64,000 nucleotides of DNA from Pseudobutyrivibrio xylanivorans (GCF_008935055.1 NZ_CP043028.1:3192501-3256500), one strand, 5' to 3'; shown: positions 43,051-52,005, counted from the stretch's first letter. Translations and numbers: made by a program. The notes: a model not told the origin generated them from the sequence alone.

Positions 43051-43258
43051 AAGCGACCCCAATAATCTAGGCAAGCGCGAGCAGGGAAGCATCATGCCAA
43101 GCATGGGAGGGACCTACACCGGGCGGGACAGGGGTAATATTTTCCGAGCTTAGCGATGGAAAATGTTGCCCTAGTAAGCGAAGCTTACATTTCTTAGGGG
43201 CCCATGCTTGAGTATGAGGGGTGCCCTGCGGGAGCACAAAAGACTACAAGGGTCGCTT
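43051..43258 (+). ncRNA. large structured element within a terminator hairpin
   Basis: AAGCGACCC (43051-43059) and GGGTCGCTT (43250-43258) form a terminator base followed by CTTATTTTATTT. The ~190 nt between them are GC-rich, unlike the neighbourhood, and fold extensively. AAGCATGGG (43099-43107) pairs with CCCATGCTT (43201-43209). GGGGTAATATTTTCC (43131-43145) pairs with GGAAAATGTTGCCC (43158-43171). GTAAGC-GAA-GCTTAC forms a hairpin (43174-43188). No coding frame is convincing. It lies between the convergent anti-sigma and thrC genes. I do not recognise the family. Confidence 0.6.
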
Positions 43259-43272
43259 CTTATTTTATTTAA

Positions 43273-44763
43273 TTATATTCCTAAGAATCTTTTAACTTCT
43301 GCACACATTTCAGATACTTCTACTACAGTATCATGCTTTACAGGCGCAGTCCTAATCTCCTCGATTGCGTTAGGTACCTTCACCTGACCAAGCTCCGAGA
43401 GCTTATCCACAAGCACGAAATCCTCTTCCTTCTCATAAGCAGAGTCAATTGCTCCCATTACCGCACGTGTAAACTTAAATGGGCTGGCTGTGGATGCAAT
43501 AACTGTAGTCTTGTCATCCCCAGTCTCTTTCTTGTACTTGTTGTATACGCTAGCTGCAACACCTGTATGTGTATCAATGATATAGCCTGTCTCATCATAA
43601 AGAGCCTTAATAGTATCACCAGTCTCCTTTTCAGAAGCATAGTTTCCATAGAAGCAATCAAGCTTAGCTTTCATGTCAGCTGTAATTTCATATTTTCCAG
43701 TAGACTTGAGACTTTCCATGAGCTCGCTGTTCTTTGTAGCATCATCACCTGCGATATGATAAATCAAACGCTCAAGGTTGCTTGAAATAAGTATGTCCAT
43801 TGAAGGAGAATTTGTAAGGATAAACTCACGGTTCTTATCATATTCACCTGTAGTGAAAAAGTCGTAAAGGACCTTATTCTCGTTTGAAGCACAGATAAGC
43901 TTCTCAATAGGAAGTCCCATGTTCTTTGCATAATAAGCAGCAAGAATATTTCCAAAGTTTCCTGTAGGGACTACCACGTTAATTGTTTCTCCACTGGCAA
44001 TCTTCTCTTCACCTAAAAGCTTTGAATACGCATATACGTAGTAGGCAATCTGTGGAACAAGACGGCCAATATTAATAGAGTTTGCAGATGAGAACTGGAA
44101 GCCTGCTGCATCTAACTCTGCTGCAAGAGCTTTGTCATTGAACATCTCCTTAACACCAGTCTGGGCCTGATCAAAATTGCCCTTAATTCCAACAACATGT
44201 GTGTTATCACCCTTCTGTGTAACCATCTGGCGCTCCTGAATTGCTGAAACACCATTCTTTGGATAGAAGACAACAATTCTTGTACCTTCAACATCAGCAA
44301 ATCCTGCAAGTGCAGCCTTACCAGTATCACCTGATGTTGCAGTAAGAATTACGATATCATTCTTAATATTATTTTTACGAGCGGAAGTAATCATAAGATG
44401 TGGCAAAATAGAAAGTGCCATATCCTTAAATGCAATTGTTGCGCCGTGGAAAAGCTCAAGATAATATGCTCCATCAGCATATACAAGTGGTGCAATTTCC
44501 TCTGTATCAAACTTACTGTCATATGCACTATTAATACAATGCTTCAACTCTTCCTCTGTAAAATCTGTAAGAAAAAGCTTAAGTACTTCATAAGCAACTT
44601 CCTGATATGACATTTCCGCGAGCTTCTCAACTGGAACATCAAGCTTTGGAATAGATGTAGGAACGAACAATCCACCATCATCTGCAAGGCCCTTCAAAAT
44701 AGCCTGTGACGCTGTGATTGTAGCCTTGTTTGCATCTCTTGTACTAACATAATTTACTGCCAT
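43273..44763 (-). CDS. thrC: threonine synthase
   Basis: Converts O-phosphohomoserine to threonine with PLP; 496 aa from MAVNYVSTRD (GAGAGGAAGAATC upstream), rejecting the ORF start at 44808. It has the N-terminal Thr_synth_N domain and the PLP lysine in GATIAFKDMAL. The phosphate-binding loop is TATSGDTGKAALAGF. The length and the ~60-residue C-terminal extension fit the bacterial type. It appears monocistronic, sharing the element-bearing terminator region with the anti-sigma gene. Confidence 0.95.
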   Translation of the reverse strand: MAVNYVSTRDANKATITASQAILKGLADDGGLFVPTSIPKLDVPVEKLAEMSYQEVAYEVLKLFLTDFTEEELKHCINSAYDSKFDTEEIAPLVYADGAYYLELFHGATIAFKDMALSILPHLMITSARKNNIKNDIVILTATSGDTGKAALAGFADVEGTRIVVFYPKNGVSAIQERQMVTQKGDNTHVVGIKGNFDQAQTGVKEMFNDKALAAELDAAGFQFSSANSINIGRLVPQIAYYVYAYSKLLGEEKIASGETINVVVPTGNFGNILAAYYAKNMGLPIEKLICASNENKVLYDFFTTGEYDKNREFILTNSPSMDILISSNLERLIYHIAGDDATKNSELMESLKSTGKYEITADMKAKLDCFYGNYASEKETGDTIKALYDETGYIIDTHTGVAASVYNKYKKETGDDKTTVIASTASPFKFTRAVMGAIDSAYEKEEDFVLVDKLSELGQVKVPNAIEEIRTAPVKHDTVVEVSEMCAEVKRFLGI

Positions 44764-44879
44764 GATTCTTCCTCTCTTTATAAACATCTTTTCAGAATAC
44801 TGTAGCACAGTGAAGAACTAAAGTCTACATGAAAATATGCCAAACTTTCCTTTCATAATTTTCCCTTAAGTTTAGTGAT

Positions 44880-45281
44880 TTATCGCATATCCACCTTTAT
44901 CTTATCAATAAGTGTAATATCAGCTGGAAGCCAAGGGACATTATCAATGTTTTCTCTTGTAAGCCACTTTGCAGCTTCAGCCTCTTTTAATTCCAAATGT
45001 CCTTCCTTCACTTCACAATAGAAACAATCCATAGACAGATGGAATGTAGGGTAATCATACTCTATAGTATCAATAAATGGTCCTACTTCGATAAGAGTAT
45101 CAAGCTCTTCCTGTATCTCTCTTACAAGAGCTTGCTGAGGTGTTTCTCCCGCTTCTATCTTGCCACCAGGAAACTCCCAGCCACCTTTAAAATCACCATA
45201 TCCTCTTGCGGTTGCAAAAATCTTATTCTTCTCTTCAATTGAATCGCAGATAACTGCTGCAACGACTTTAATTGTTTTCAT
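44880..45281 (-). CDS. NUDIX (MutT-like) pyrophosphohydrolase
   Basis: 133 aa from the ATG at 45281; the frame can extend one codon to a TTG. The Nudix box is complete: GGKIEAGETPQQALVREIQEEL. Overall it resembles the MutT/CTP-pyrophosphohydrolase (NudG) group that cleans oxidised or modified nucleoside triphosphates. GAGAG lies 5 nt upstream. It is the last housekeeping-type gene before the accessory region. Confidence 0.88.
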   Translation of the reverse strand: MKTIKVVAAVICDSIEEKNKIFATARGYGDFKGGWEFPGGKIEAGETPQQALVREIQEELDTLIEVGPFIDTIEYDYPTFHLSMDCFYCEVKEGHLELKEAEAAKWLTRENIDNVPWLPADITLIDKIKVDMR

Positions 45282-45335
45282 CAATTCTCTCTATTTTGAT
45301 ACTTTACTAAATAGTGTGTCCAAATTGGGGTATTT

Positions 45336-46694
45336 TTATACATCACACAGTGCGAACATGTACGATGGAATTCTTAGAATTCCGTCAACTTCTACTAAGT
45401 TCTTCGGATGCACAATCATTGGATTATCAACTTTTCGCTTGAAAATATCAACAAATTTTCCTATAGACAGGGCACTGTAATTCTTTGAAGATTTAACCTC
45501 AATAGGATTAACTTTGTAATTAGTTTTACTATCATTTGAAATTAAGAAATCTATTTCAATATCATTTCTATGTTTTTCTTCACTGTACCTAGTATAGAAA
45601 TACAATTTTTTGCCCTTTGACGCTATAATTTGAGCAATAACATTTTCATAAAGCATCCCCTCATTTAATGATAGCTTCCCGTCCATAATATTGGCAAAAA
45701 CTTTTTCTTCCGTTATTTCATTCTCAGCAAAAGCCAAACTCACAAGTAAGCCTGTATCACCCATGTAACATTTAACTGCGGATTCGTTTTTATTCAAAGC
45801 TAATCCAACGTTAGGATCATTACATTTGTAACACAGATTACATATCATAGAATCATCAAGCCAAAATAGTGGCTCATCATATCTATCAAATGTGGCTCCT
45901 GGCTCGATTTCACTTAAAACGATTTTCTTTTCATGAGTAGAAAGATAGCCTGGAATATTTTCAAATATGGCCGACACTCTAGAATTATATTTTCTCGCAG
46001 CTTTTCGTATGTCATCTCTATACAAATTGAGAATGTCACGTTTTTCAACATCGGCAGCATAGAAGTCCCTTGCATTTTTTTTAAAAGCGACAACGGATTG
46101 TGGCATTCCGCCAACAAGCATATATTCTTTAAAAAGATGCATTGCTTTATTGTGCTGGCTTTGATCTAGTGGCTCTCTTTTATTATAACAATCACGTATG
46201 TACTCAATTAGAAGCTCTTCGCCCATGTATACCATGAATTCCTCAAAATCAACTGGATACATTTTAAGCTTACGTTCTTCTGATGGAATTGTTATTCCTT
46301 CAACATTTTCCTTAATAGAGATTAAAGAACCGGTCTCAATATAATCATATCTACCATCTGCTACCAAGTATTTAATAGCTTCCCTTGCCTTTGGATACTT
46401 CTGTATTTCGTCAAATATTATCAAAGACTCGCGATTATACAGACGTGTATTGTATTCCAATGAAATAGTTTGAAAGAACACATCCAGTTCATTTAAATTA
46501 TCAAATAAATTGAATATCTTCTTGCTAGCTTTATTGAAGTCTATAAGGATATATGATTTATACTCATTCTTCCCTATTTCTTCAGCCACCGTTGATTTTC
46601 CAATTCGACGAGCCCCTTCGATTAAAAGAGCTTTTGTTCCATTGGTTGAATTTTTCCAATCAAGTATTTTACTGTATATCTTACGTTTAATCAT
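45336..46694 (-). CDS. AAA ATPase with DUF4143 domain
   Basis: 452 aa. N-terminal AAA_14 domain with Walker A EGARRIGKSTVAE and Walker B ESLIIFDEIQ, then a winged-helix linker, then a C-terminal DUF4143 nuclease-like domain (EIDFLIS and NPIEVKSSKNYS). The E-D-EVK residues fit a PD-(D/E)XK-like active site. These ATPases are abundant in gut Firmicutes and Bacteroidetes, are often exchanged, and have no settled function. The ribosome site AAGGAGG overlaps the first of three 34-bp-spaced repeats. It opens the accessory region. Confidence 0.85.
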   Translation of the reverse strand: MIKRKIYSKILDWKNSTNGTKALLIEGARRIGKSTVAEEIGKNEYKSYILIDFNKASKKIFNLFDNLNELDVFFQTISLEYNTRLYNRESLIIFDEIQKYPKAREAIKYLVADGRYDYIETGSLISIKENVEGITIPSEERKLKMYPVDFEEFMVYMGEELLIEYIRDCYNKREPLDQSQHNKAMHLFKEYMLVGGMPQSVVAFKKNARDFYAADVEKRDILNLYRDDIRKAARKYNSRVSAIFENIPGYLSTHEKKIVLSEIEPGATFDRYDEPLFWLDDSMICNLCYKCNDPNVGLALNKNESAVKCYMGDTGLLVSLAFAENEITEEKVFANIMDGKLSLNEGMLYENVIAQIIASKGKKLYFYTRYSEEKHRNDIEIDFLISNDSKTNYKVNPIEVKSSKNYSALSIGKFVDIFKRKVDNPMIVHPKNLVEVDGILRIPSYMFALCDV

Positions 46695-46706
46695 ATTTCC
46701 TCCTTA

Positions 46707-46788
46707 TAGTGCGCAAGATAATTCTAACGTCATTTATGGATAGTACGCAAGATAGTTTATTCATGTTTTACAGATAGTACGCAGAATA
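46707..46788 (-). repeat. three 34-bp-spaced direct repeats before the ATPase gene
   Basis: TAGTGCGCAAGATA (46707), TAGTACGCAAGATA (46741) and TAGTACGCAGAATA (46775) are spaced exactly 34 bp apart. On the coding strand the unit reads TATCTTGCGTACTA. The nearest unit abuts the ATPase ribosome site. They are probably binding sites for a regulator or recombinase. Confidence 0.7.
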
Positions 46789-46793
46789 TCCTT

Positions 46794-46868
46794 CTAAGAA
46801 CAGTTAATGTTCATCGTATATCCATCAGCATCTACAGGCTGATTATCCTTGTAGTTATTGTAAATCTC
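46794..46868 (-). pseudogene. C-terminal fragment of an unidentified gene
   Basis: On the minus strand a short frame encodes IAEIYNNYKDNQPVDADGYT followed by MNINCS and a stop, with a stop also just upstream. Its composition is that of real coding sequence, but no start or remainder is present. The rest of 46869-46983 shows nothing recognisable. Confidence 0.4.
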
Positions 46869-46983
46869 TGCAATCTATTGCCAAACCTACGATAGACCCA
46901 ACTAAATATGTAATGCCACATCAACTGTATTGGTGCTCCCGATATAAACAGTGGAAAGTATTATATAGTCCTCATAGAAAAAA

Positions 46984-47670
46984 TTATTCAAATTCAATTT
47001 TCAGTTTATAATCACTATCTACCGCTTTAACAATAGGATTGTAAATATCATATACAGCCTTCAATGCTAAATCATCAGCTTTCTGTCCATTGTTAGAGTT
47101 ATCAAAAGCCTCTTTTAATCTGTCCTTTAGCTCCTTTTCAATTACATTATAATCCGCCACAGTTAACTTGATTTTCCCTAGTGCCAAAAGACCATTTGTC
47201 TGATTATCAACTTTTATTTTATAAGGATCTATCTCAATAGTATCTAATATAGGATGCTTTATTTTAATAGTCAAAATCTTGTTTTCTTTATCGTCAATAA
47301 GATTGTTTTTAGTTAAAGAATCAAGATTTACAATAAAACTGCCCTTTCCTTTATAGGTCACCTTTTGATGTTTTTTTGTAGGATCCCAATCAAGTGCTTC
47401 TATCAATCTATCTTCAATTTCATAGCTAACCTCAGCTTCCTGTTCATAAACAACCAGCTTTCTTGTTTCATTACGCTTAGATAATATAACATCAGAAAAA
47501 GAAACCCTAACACCGCTATCACTCAAAACTATAGTATTCGGATCAACAACAGTTATACCATCACTATATTTAGGTGAAACATTACTGCTATCTCTAAATA
47601 TAAAGAGAATAATTAAAGAGGCAGCTATACAAATAATGCTTACGGCCCTTAAGATAATAATCTTTTTCAT
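46984..47670 (-). CDS. DUF4230-like membrane-anchored protein
   Basis: 228 aa with an N-terminal helix (~8-26) and an extracytoplasmic region. The segment SYEIEDRLIEALDWDPTKKH and the alternating strands resemble DUF4230 proteins, whose function is unknown. The match is by eye, so moderate. It is the last gene of a tight three-gene unit; its start overlaps the stop of the upstream membrane protein by one base. A role at the membrane with that protein is likely. Confidence 0.6.
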   Translation of the reverse strand: MKKIIILRAVSIICIAASLIILFIFRDSSNVSPKYSDGITVVDPNTIVLSDSGVRVSFSDVILSKRNETRKLVVYEQEAEVSYEIEDRLIEALDWDPTKKHQKVTYKGKGSFIVNLDSLTKNNLIDDKENKILTIKIKHPILDTIEIDPYKIKVDNQTNGLLALGKIKLTVADYNVIEKELKDRLKEAFDNSNNGQKADDLALKAVYDIYNPIVKAVDSDYKLKIEFE

Positions 47671-48527
47671 TACTCAGCCTTCTCATTATTATTCTTCATT
47701 TGAGTCAGTAGCTTATTCACTTCTCTTCTTAAACCAGCACTACCATCCCTAAAACTATCAAACTGGAATAATTGATTTAGTATCCAGAATAATAAAATAA
47801 ATGTCACGACAGGAATAACACAATAAGCAACTAACATGATAGCTATAGCGTTAATAAACTTACCTACCATGTCCTTGTAATAGTTGAATAAATCCTTTAC
47901 TCCACCTATGGCAGTATTAAATACCCTAGATACTTTCTCATAAAAACTTTTATCTGTTGATCCGCTCTCTGTTATTTCCTCAACTTGATTTGTTCCATCC
48001 TCAGCCATGGTTATAGTTTCGTTAACATATGTCATTGAACTTGAGCATAACCAATTAGATACAGAAGTACCACAAGGTACTACTAATATTACAACTAAAG
48101 AAAGCGCTAACAATTTAGTAGCTATAGTCTTGATAAGTTCCTTTTTTGAAACTAAGTACACTATAAACAAAACCAATGCTGCTGGAATTAAAAATCTGAA
48201 AATGATTGGCACGCCTTGTGATAATAATAGATTCTCAAAAAAAATCATCCCTAACATTAAGACCAAATATTTATTTAAATCAGCCAGCGAATCAGCTAAT
48301 GGTGTTCCCCAATCATCAGGTAAAAGTGTTATTACAAATGACAATCCTATAGTCACTCCAGTCACTTTCATAACTAAGTTCTTCGATTCCTCCAGTGTTG
48401 TAGCTGAGTTTTCAAAAACAGGCAATTTCGCTGCCTTAGTCGAAGCTACACAAAAAGAAAACACTGTTAGTAAAATCAGCAACGATATTTTTGTTAGTAA
48501 CACCATCCGTGTTGTTTTCATATCCAT
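47670..48527 (-). CDS. polytopic membrane protein of unknown function
   Basis: 285 aa. A signal-like first helix is followed by about five membrane helices (near residues 52-70, 85-105, 108-125, 135-155 and 228-258). A ~60-residue loop is rich in Glu, Thr and Ser. No family was recognised. GAGG lies 9 nt before the start. It sits between a J-domain gene and a DUF4230-like gene in one operon. The J-domain protein may recruit DnaK to this membrane protein, but that is inference from context. Confidence 0.65.
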   Translation of the reverse strand: MDMKTTRMVLLTKISLLILLTVFSFCVASTKAAKLPVFENSATTLEESKNLVMKVTGVTIGLSFVITLLPDDWGTPLADSLADLNKYLVLMLGMIFFENLLLSQGVPIIFRFLIPAALVLFIVYLVSKKELIKTIATKLLALSLVVILVVPCGTSVSNWLCSSSMTYVNETITMAEDGTNQVEEITESGSTDKSFYEKVSRVFNTAIGGVKDLFNYYKDMVGKFINAIAIMLVAYCVIPVVTFILLFWILNQLFQFDSFRDGSAGLRREVNKLLTQMKNNNEKAE

Positions 48528-48565
48528 AATTTATTATCCTCGCGATAGATTTTCATCTTATAATC

Positions 48566-49483
48566 TCAAAAGCCTTCCTTAGCATACTCCTCTAACAACT
48601 CATCTATTTTAAGATTAGTGCTTTCTATTCCTGAAGTCTCAGTTTCCAAAAGCCTAATCCATAAATCCAAATCCACGTACTTCTTTCTTGTTTTGGATTT
48701 CAGAGTATTATCAGCGACCACCATCTTTACCTGCGCCTTCTTCTGCTCAAGTAGTGGAATAATTACATAGTACAGCCTGTCATCTTTAAAACTGAGATAA
48801 CCAATAATTTCTCCACCCTTATTTCTCAGATACAGTCTATGATTAGACACACCTGCTGGATATAGCGCGGTGCCTACCTTAGGCATAATGGCATTTACAT
48901 CAAGCTCCACCATTGCATCAATCTTATAAGCATCTACATCTAAAACACCAAGCTCCTTCAAAGTCAAAGAGCTATCTATAAACTGCCCTGTCAGCAAGTA
49001 AGTGATGTCCGCCAGATACTTTTGCTTGATAACATCTGGTACCTCAAAGAAAAGTGATGGCCTGGCATTATCTATAAGTCCCTTACTTGTTTCATACAAG
49101 CTCTTCAGGAATAAAGAAAACTCCTCATCCTTTGACCATACATATTTCCCTCTGGCAATCTCAATAGTCCCTATGCTATTGCCATCAAAATCTTCTACCT
49201 CATGAAAAATCGGCCTAACACAATAAGCATTCTTATTTTCCCTGGCATTCCAAGTCTTGGCCTTAGGCTTTCTTTTAACAGTGGATTTCTTCTTATCTCC
49301 ACCATCAAAACTTTTCATAATAAGCTCATAAGCCGTATTAATCTTGACTGCAGCCTCACTGTCCTCTGAGCCACTGCTGTCAGGATGATTTTTGTGCATC
49401 AGCTTTCTATATTTCTTTTTTACTTCCTTTTCATCTTCCGTTCCATCCAATTCAAGGATTTTACGGGCCTGACTTTTATTCAT
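48566..49483 (-). CDS. J-domain protein with unknown C-terminal region
   Basis: 305 aa. Residues 1-62 form a J domain with the HPD motif (KLMHKNHPDSSG), the contact that stimulates DnaK ATPase. No Gly/Phe-rich, zinc-finger or DnaJ C-terminal domain follows. A basic linker (KKKSTVKRKPKAKTW) leads to a ~200-residue beta-rich region, and the protein ends with an acidic helix. It is therefore a type III J protein with its own targeting domain. It is the first gene of the three-gene cassette with a membrane protein and a DUF4230-like protein. Confidence 0.78.
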   Translation of the reverse strand: MNKSQARKILELDGTEDEKEVKKKYRKLMHKNHPDSSGSEDSEAAVKINTAYELIMKSFDGGDKKKSTVKRKPKAKTWNARENKNAYCVRPIFHEVEDFDGNSIGTIEIARGKYVWSKDEEFSLFLKSLYETSKGLIDNARPSLFFEVPDVIKQKYLADITYLLTGQFIDSSLTLKELGVLDVDAYKIDAMVELDVNAIMPKVGTALYPAGVSNHRLYLRNKGGEIIGYLSFKDDRLYYVIIPLLEQKKAQVKMVVADNTLKSKTRKKYVDLDLWIRLLETETSGIESTNLKIDELLEEYAKEGF

Positions 49484-49512
49484 TGATTCTTAGTATCCTT
49501 CATCGAAATATA

Positions 49513-50138
49513 CTATTCTAAATTCTTTATCAGTTTCTTTATCAGTTTCTTTATCACCTTTTCATGGGTCTTTGCAAATTCACTAAGCTCATAAGAACGA
49601 ATTCTTTCCCTGACCATATTTGGCTCAACAAAACCATTCTAAGGAAATAATTTAACCAAATCTCTGGATGCGGTGGATTATCTCTACCTGAATAGTATAG
49701 TGAAGGTAATCCCATCTGAATAGAATCATAGTATTCCTCTATGTCATAAGCAAAGTACTCCTCAAGAGATCCGATTCCATTAAATCCAAACCCATTAATA
49801 TCTAGAATATAACCTGACAGTAATCTGGCAGTTCGTCCATTACCATCTTCAAATGGATGGATAGTAACTAACTGATAATGAACAACCGCAGCAATAATAA
49901 GAGGATGATCATCTGTTGTATTCACATATTCTACTAATTCATCTAACAGATTCGGAATATCAATGTATTCTGGAGGTATATAATCCGGATGACCGGTTTT
50001 CGAATCATATACTGCAAAAAGTATTCCGGGTGGCATTGGTCCTCTAAGACCAATTTTCTCTTTTGATGCACCCTTTTCAACATATTTCTGCACATCGAGA
50101 ATCAGTTGCTTTGAAATTTTTTCTCCACTAAAATTACA
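49513..50138 (-). pseudogene. Fic-family protein gene, truncated and frameshifted
   Basis: The Fic core is intact, with HPFEDGNGRTAR, which in active proteins transfers AMP to target hydroxyls. The gene is nonetheless broken at both ends. Upstream the frame continues from 50093 through EKISKQLILDV and is cut by a stop at 50139, so the N-terminal third is missing. Downstream, near 49640, the frame shifts: the intact sequence continues in another frame as VEPNMVRERIRSYELSEFAK and ends at 49513 after a tandem 12-bp repeat encoding IKKL units. A GTG at 50093 could start a 179-aa product. A second copy of the 5' end sits in the repeat at 58778. Confidence 0.7.
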
Positions 50139-50284
50139 CTATTTTTACACTATTTTACATTAGCAAATAACTCAAGTATTATTGTACCATTCCTAGCAGG
50201 CCCTTCTAGGGCCAGGTCTGCCCGAGCTCCACAGACCACTCGCTGACGCGAGCAAGGAAGGATTGTAATCGGCTTCGCCGATGG
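50090..50284. repeat. 195-bp repeat R1 including a ~100-bp folded core
   Basis: Nearly identical to 58778-58971 over the whole length. The shared segment includes the first codons of the fic remnant, then an AT-rich stretch, then a core with hairpins GGCCCT/AGGGCC, GGTCTG/CAGACC, CTCGC/GCGAG and ATCGGC-GAA-GCCGAT. The core alone recurs at 63686-63789. It is followed here by GGCTCACTTTCAAGCTAGC, which reappears inverted at ~63869-63887. Confidence 0.75.
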
Positions 50285-50349
50285 AGTGGCTCACTTTCAA
50301 GCTAGCAATTCCCGGAATCTATTGTTTATTGCGTGTCGTATTTGCCTAA

Positions 50350-51042
50350 TTACATAAAATCAAACAAATTCATCTGTTGATAGTCCTTTTTAGTATTATC
50401 TAATCCATAAACTACTTTTCTAAATTCCTCAGGTGACTTTAATGCTTCCTCCAAATTATTAGATTTTACCAAACCTACATAAATTGCTACAGCGATAGCC
50501 TGACAATTTATTGATTTCTTAGGATTAAACTCAATATCAGTAAAACTATCGTATTCCAATAATTCTTTACCAATATTCTCATCATTATTTAACGCATTAA
50601 TATACAACCAATTATAGAAAAAATCTTTAGGTTCTGATTCAAAATCTGTATTATCTAACTTAAATCCTACTATTCGGCCACTATTCTTTAGACGTTCATC
50701 TTTCTTTGCTTCACCAGGCTGTCGTTCATATAAATCTTGATACACTTTTCCATTCTCAAATACTTTGCTTCCTTGAAATAAACACTCAACAGGATAGTAT
50801 TTACCATTCATTCTATATTTGAGATTAAACGCACTAAGTTTATTTCCTATCTGTAGTGGACTTTTACGTGAAACCTCTAGGACTTTATTATTAGGACACG
50901 ACAATAAAAATGCATCGTGTAAACTTTTAATTGATCTTTGTTTTTGTTGGATAGAAAACCCACTAAAAAATTCAAATTCAGTATTAGCAATTTTATAAAA
51001 AGGTTTTTCTGCTAACGAAATATATACTGGTCTATTAGCCAT
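50350..51042 (-). CDS. NADAR-type antitoxin partner of DarT1
   Basis: 230 aa. It matches the DarT1-associated NADAR family: FSIQQKQRSIKSLHDA, LSAFNLKYR, VECLFQGSKVFENG, and the conserved TDIEFNPKKSINCQA. NADAR proteins remove ADP-ribose from guanine in DNA, neutralising DarT1. It follows the toxin gene by 18 nt, with toxin first. As an enzyme rather than a binding antitoxin, it should protect even after DNA modification. The family assignment rests on motif memory, without a search. Confidence 0.8.
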   Translation of the reverse strand: MANRPVYISLAEKPFYKIANTEFEFFSGFSIQQKQRSIKSLHDAFLLSCPNNKVLEVSRKSPLQIGNKLSAFNLKYRMNGKYYPVECLFQGSKVFENGKVYQDLYERQPGEAKKDERLKNSGRIVGFKLDNTDFESEPKDFFYNWLYINALNNDENIGKELLEYDSFTDIEFNPKKSINCQAIAVAIYVGLVKSNNLEEALKSPEEFRKVVYGLDNTKKDYQQMNLFDFM

Positions 51043-51060
51043 GATCCCTCCTAAGTATCG

Positions 51061-52005
51061 TTATCTTGCCGGAATATATCCAAAAACGTCTTCCATTTCA
51101 GGATATATTGTTCTGTACTCATCTAACAATTGTTTATTATAGAATTTAATTTTCTCTATATAATCTGCTTCAACTAAATCTTTAACCATTATTTCTGTTT
51201 GCGTAATCGTCACATTCGAATCAGGTCCCATAGTATATTCCAATAAATTACATAACGCATTATATCCCGTTAAATCCTCCCAGGGTATTACACGCAACTC
51301 ATGGTTAGCAGCATTTCCAGGAAAGAATGCAACGTCTTTTGATGATACAATTTTTTCCGCATTAAAATATAATACTACCCATTGTCTATCAGGGTACTTC
51401 TGAGAAAATACATAATTAAGTGGTCCATCAATTGATGACAAAGAAAATGATATAGCGTCTAAATGATTATCTAGACGTGAATTATCATTAAAATCTGCGT
51501 CTATTCCTTTATTTAAAATATTCTTTCGACTCATCAAACCCTGCGAAATAATACTATCTAAATTCCGTAAGGACGTAAAGTGAACAAAATATTTGATATT
51601 TCTTTTAGCCATCTCTTGTAGTATCTTTTTCCGGTCTTGTACTCTTAATTCTTCTTTAATTTTTTGATCATATTTTCTTTTTTTCTCTTGAGCCTCAGCG
51701 TATATTGCTTTTAAATATTCAAGTGCATATTCTTCCTTCTTCTGTCGGTTTTTATATTCTTCCAACTTTGCATAATATGTATTACTTACAAGCCTAAGAA
51801 AACCATTTTCTATTGCATCAACCTTAAAAAGCTTATCACAATCCTGAAAACTTATATCTAATCGCTGATCATCTATAATAACATCACATACTACGCCTTC
51901 ACCGTATTTCTTATGATAAACTGTCTCCTCAAGTAGTAATTCAGCAACAAACTGCTTGTCTGCTATCTCCATATATAAATAAATCTCCCTATGATTGTGA
52001 TTCAT
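51061..52005 (-). CDS. DarT1-like DNA ADP-ribosyltransferase toxin
   Basis: 314 aa. Residues ~1-115 are an extension, beta-rich then a charged coiled coil. The DarT-like (DUF4433-related) ART domain starts near 125: KYFVHFTSLRNLDSIISQGLMSR, the DNSRLDNHLDAISFSLS block, and a later ITQTEIMVKD in the catalytic-Glu region. DarT enzymes attach ADP-ribose to bases in single-stranded DNA, guanine in the DarT1 branch, and act in toxin-antitoxin and anti-phage roles. Linked with the NADAR gene; sbcCD, a DNA-end processing complex, follows upstream. Confidence 0.78.
   Translation of the reverse strand: MNHNHREIYLYMEIADKQFVAELLLEETVYHKKYGEGVVCDVIIDDQRLDISFQDCDKLFKVDAIENGFLRLVSNTYYAKLEEYKNRQKKEEYALEYLKAIYAEAQEKKRKYDQKIKEELRVQDRKKILQEMAKRNIKYFVHFTSLRNLDSIISQGLMSRKNILNKGIDADFNDNSRLDNHLDAISFSLSSIDGPLNYVFSQKYPDRQWVVLYFNAEKIVSSKDVAFFPGNAANHELRVIPWEDLTGYNALCNLLEYTMGPDSNVTITQTEIMVKDLVEADYIEKIKFYNKQLLDEYRTIYPEMEDVFGYIPAR

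Noticed and set aside
46707..46788. CRISPR array
   Set aside because: Only three 14-bp units with 20-bp spacers, too short and too few for a CRISPR array; no cas gene is present.
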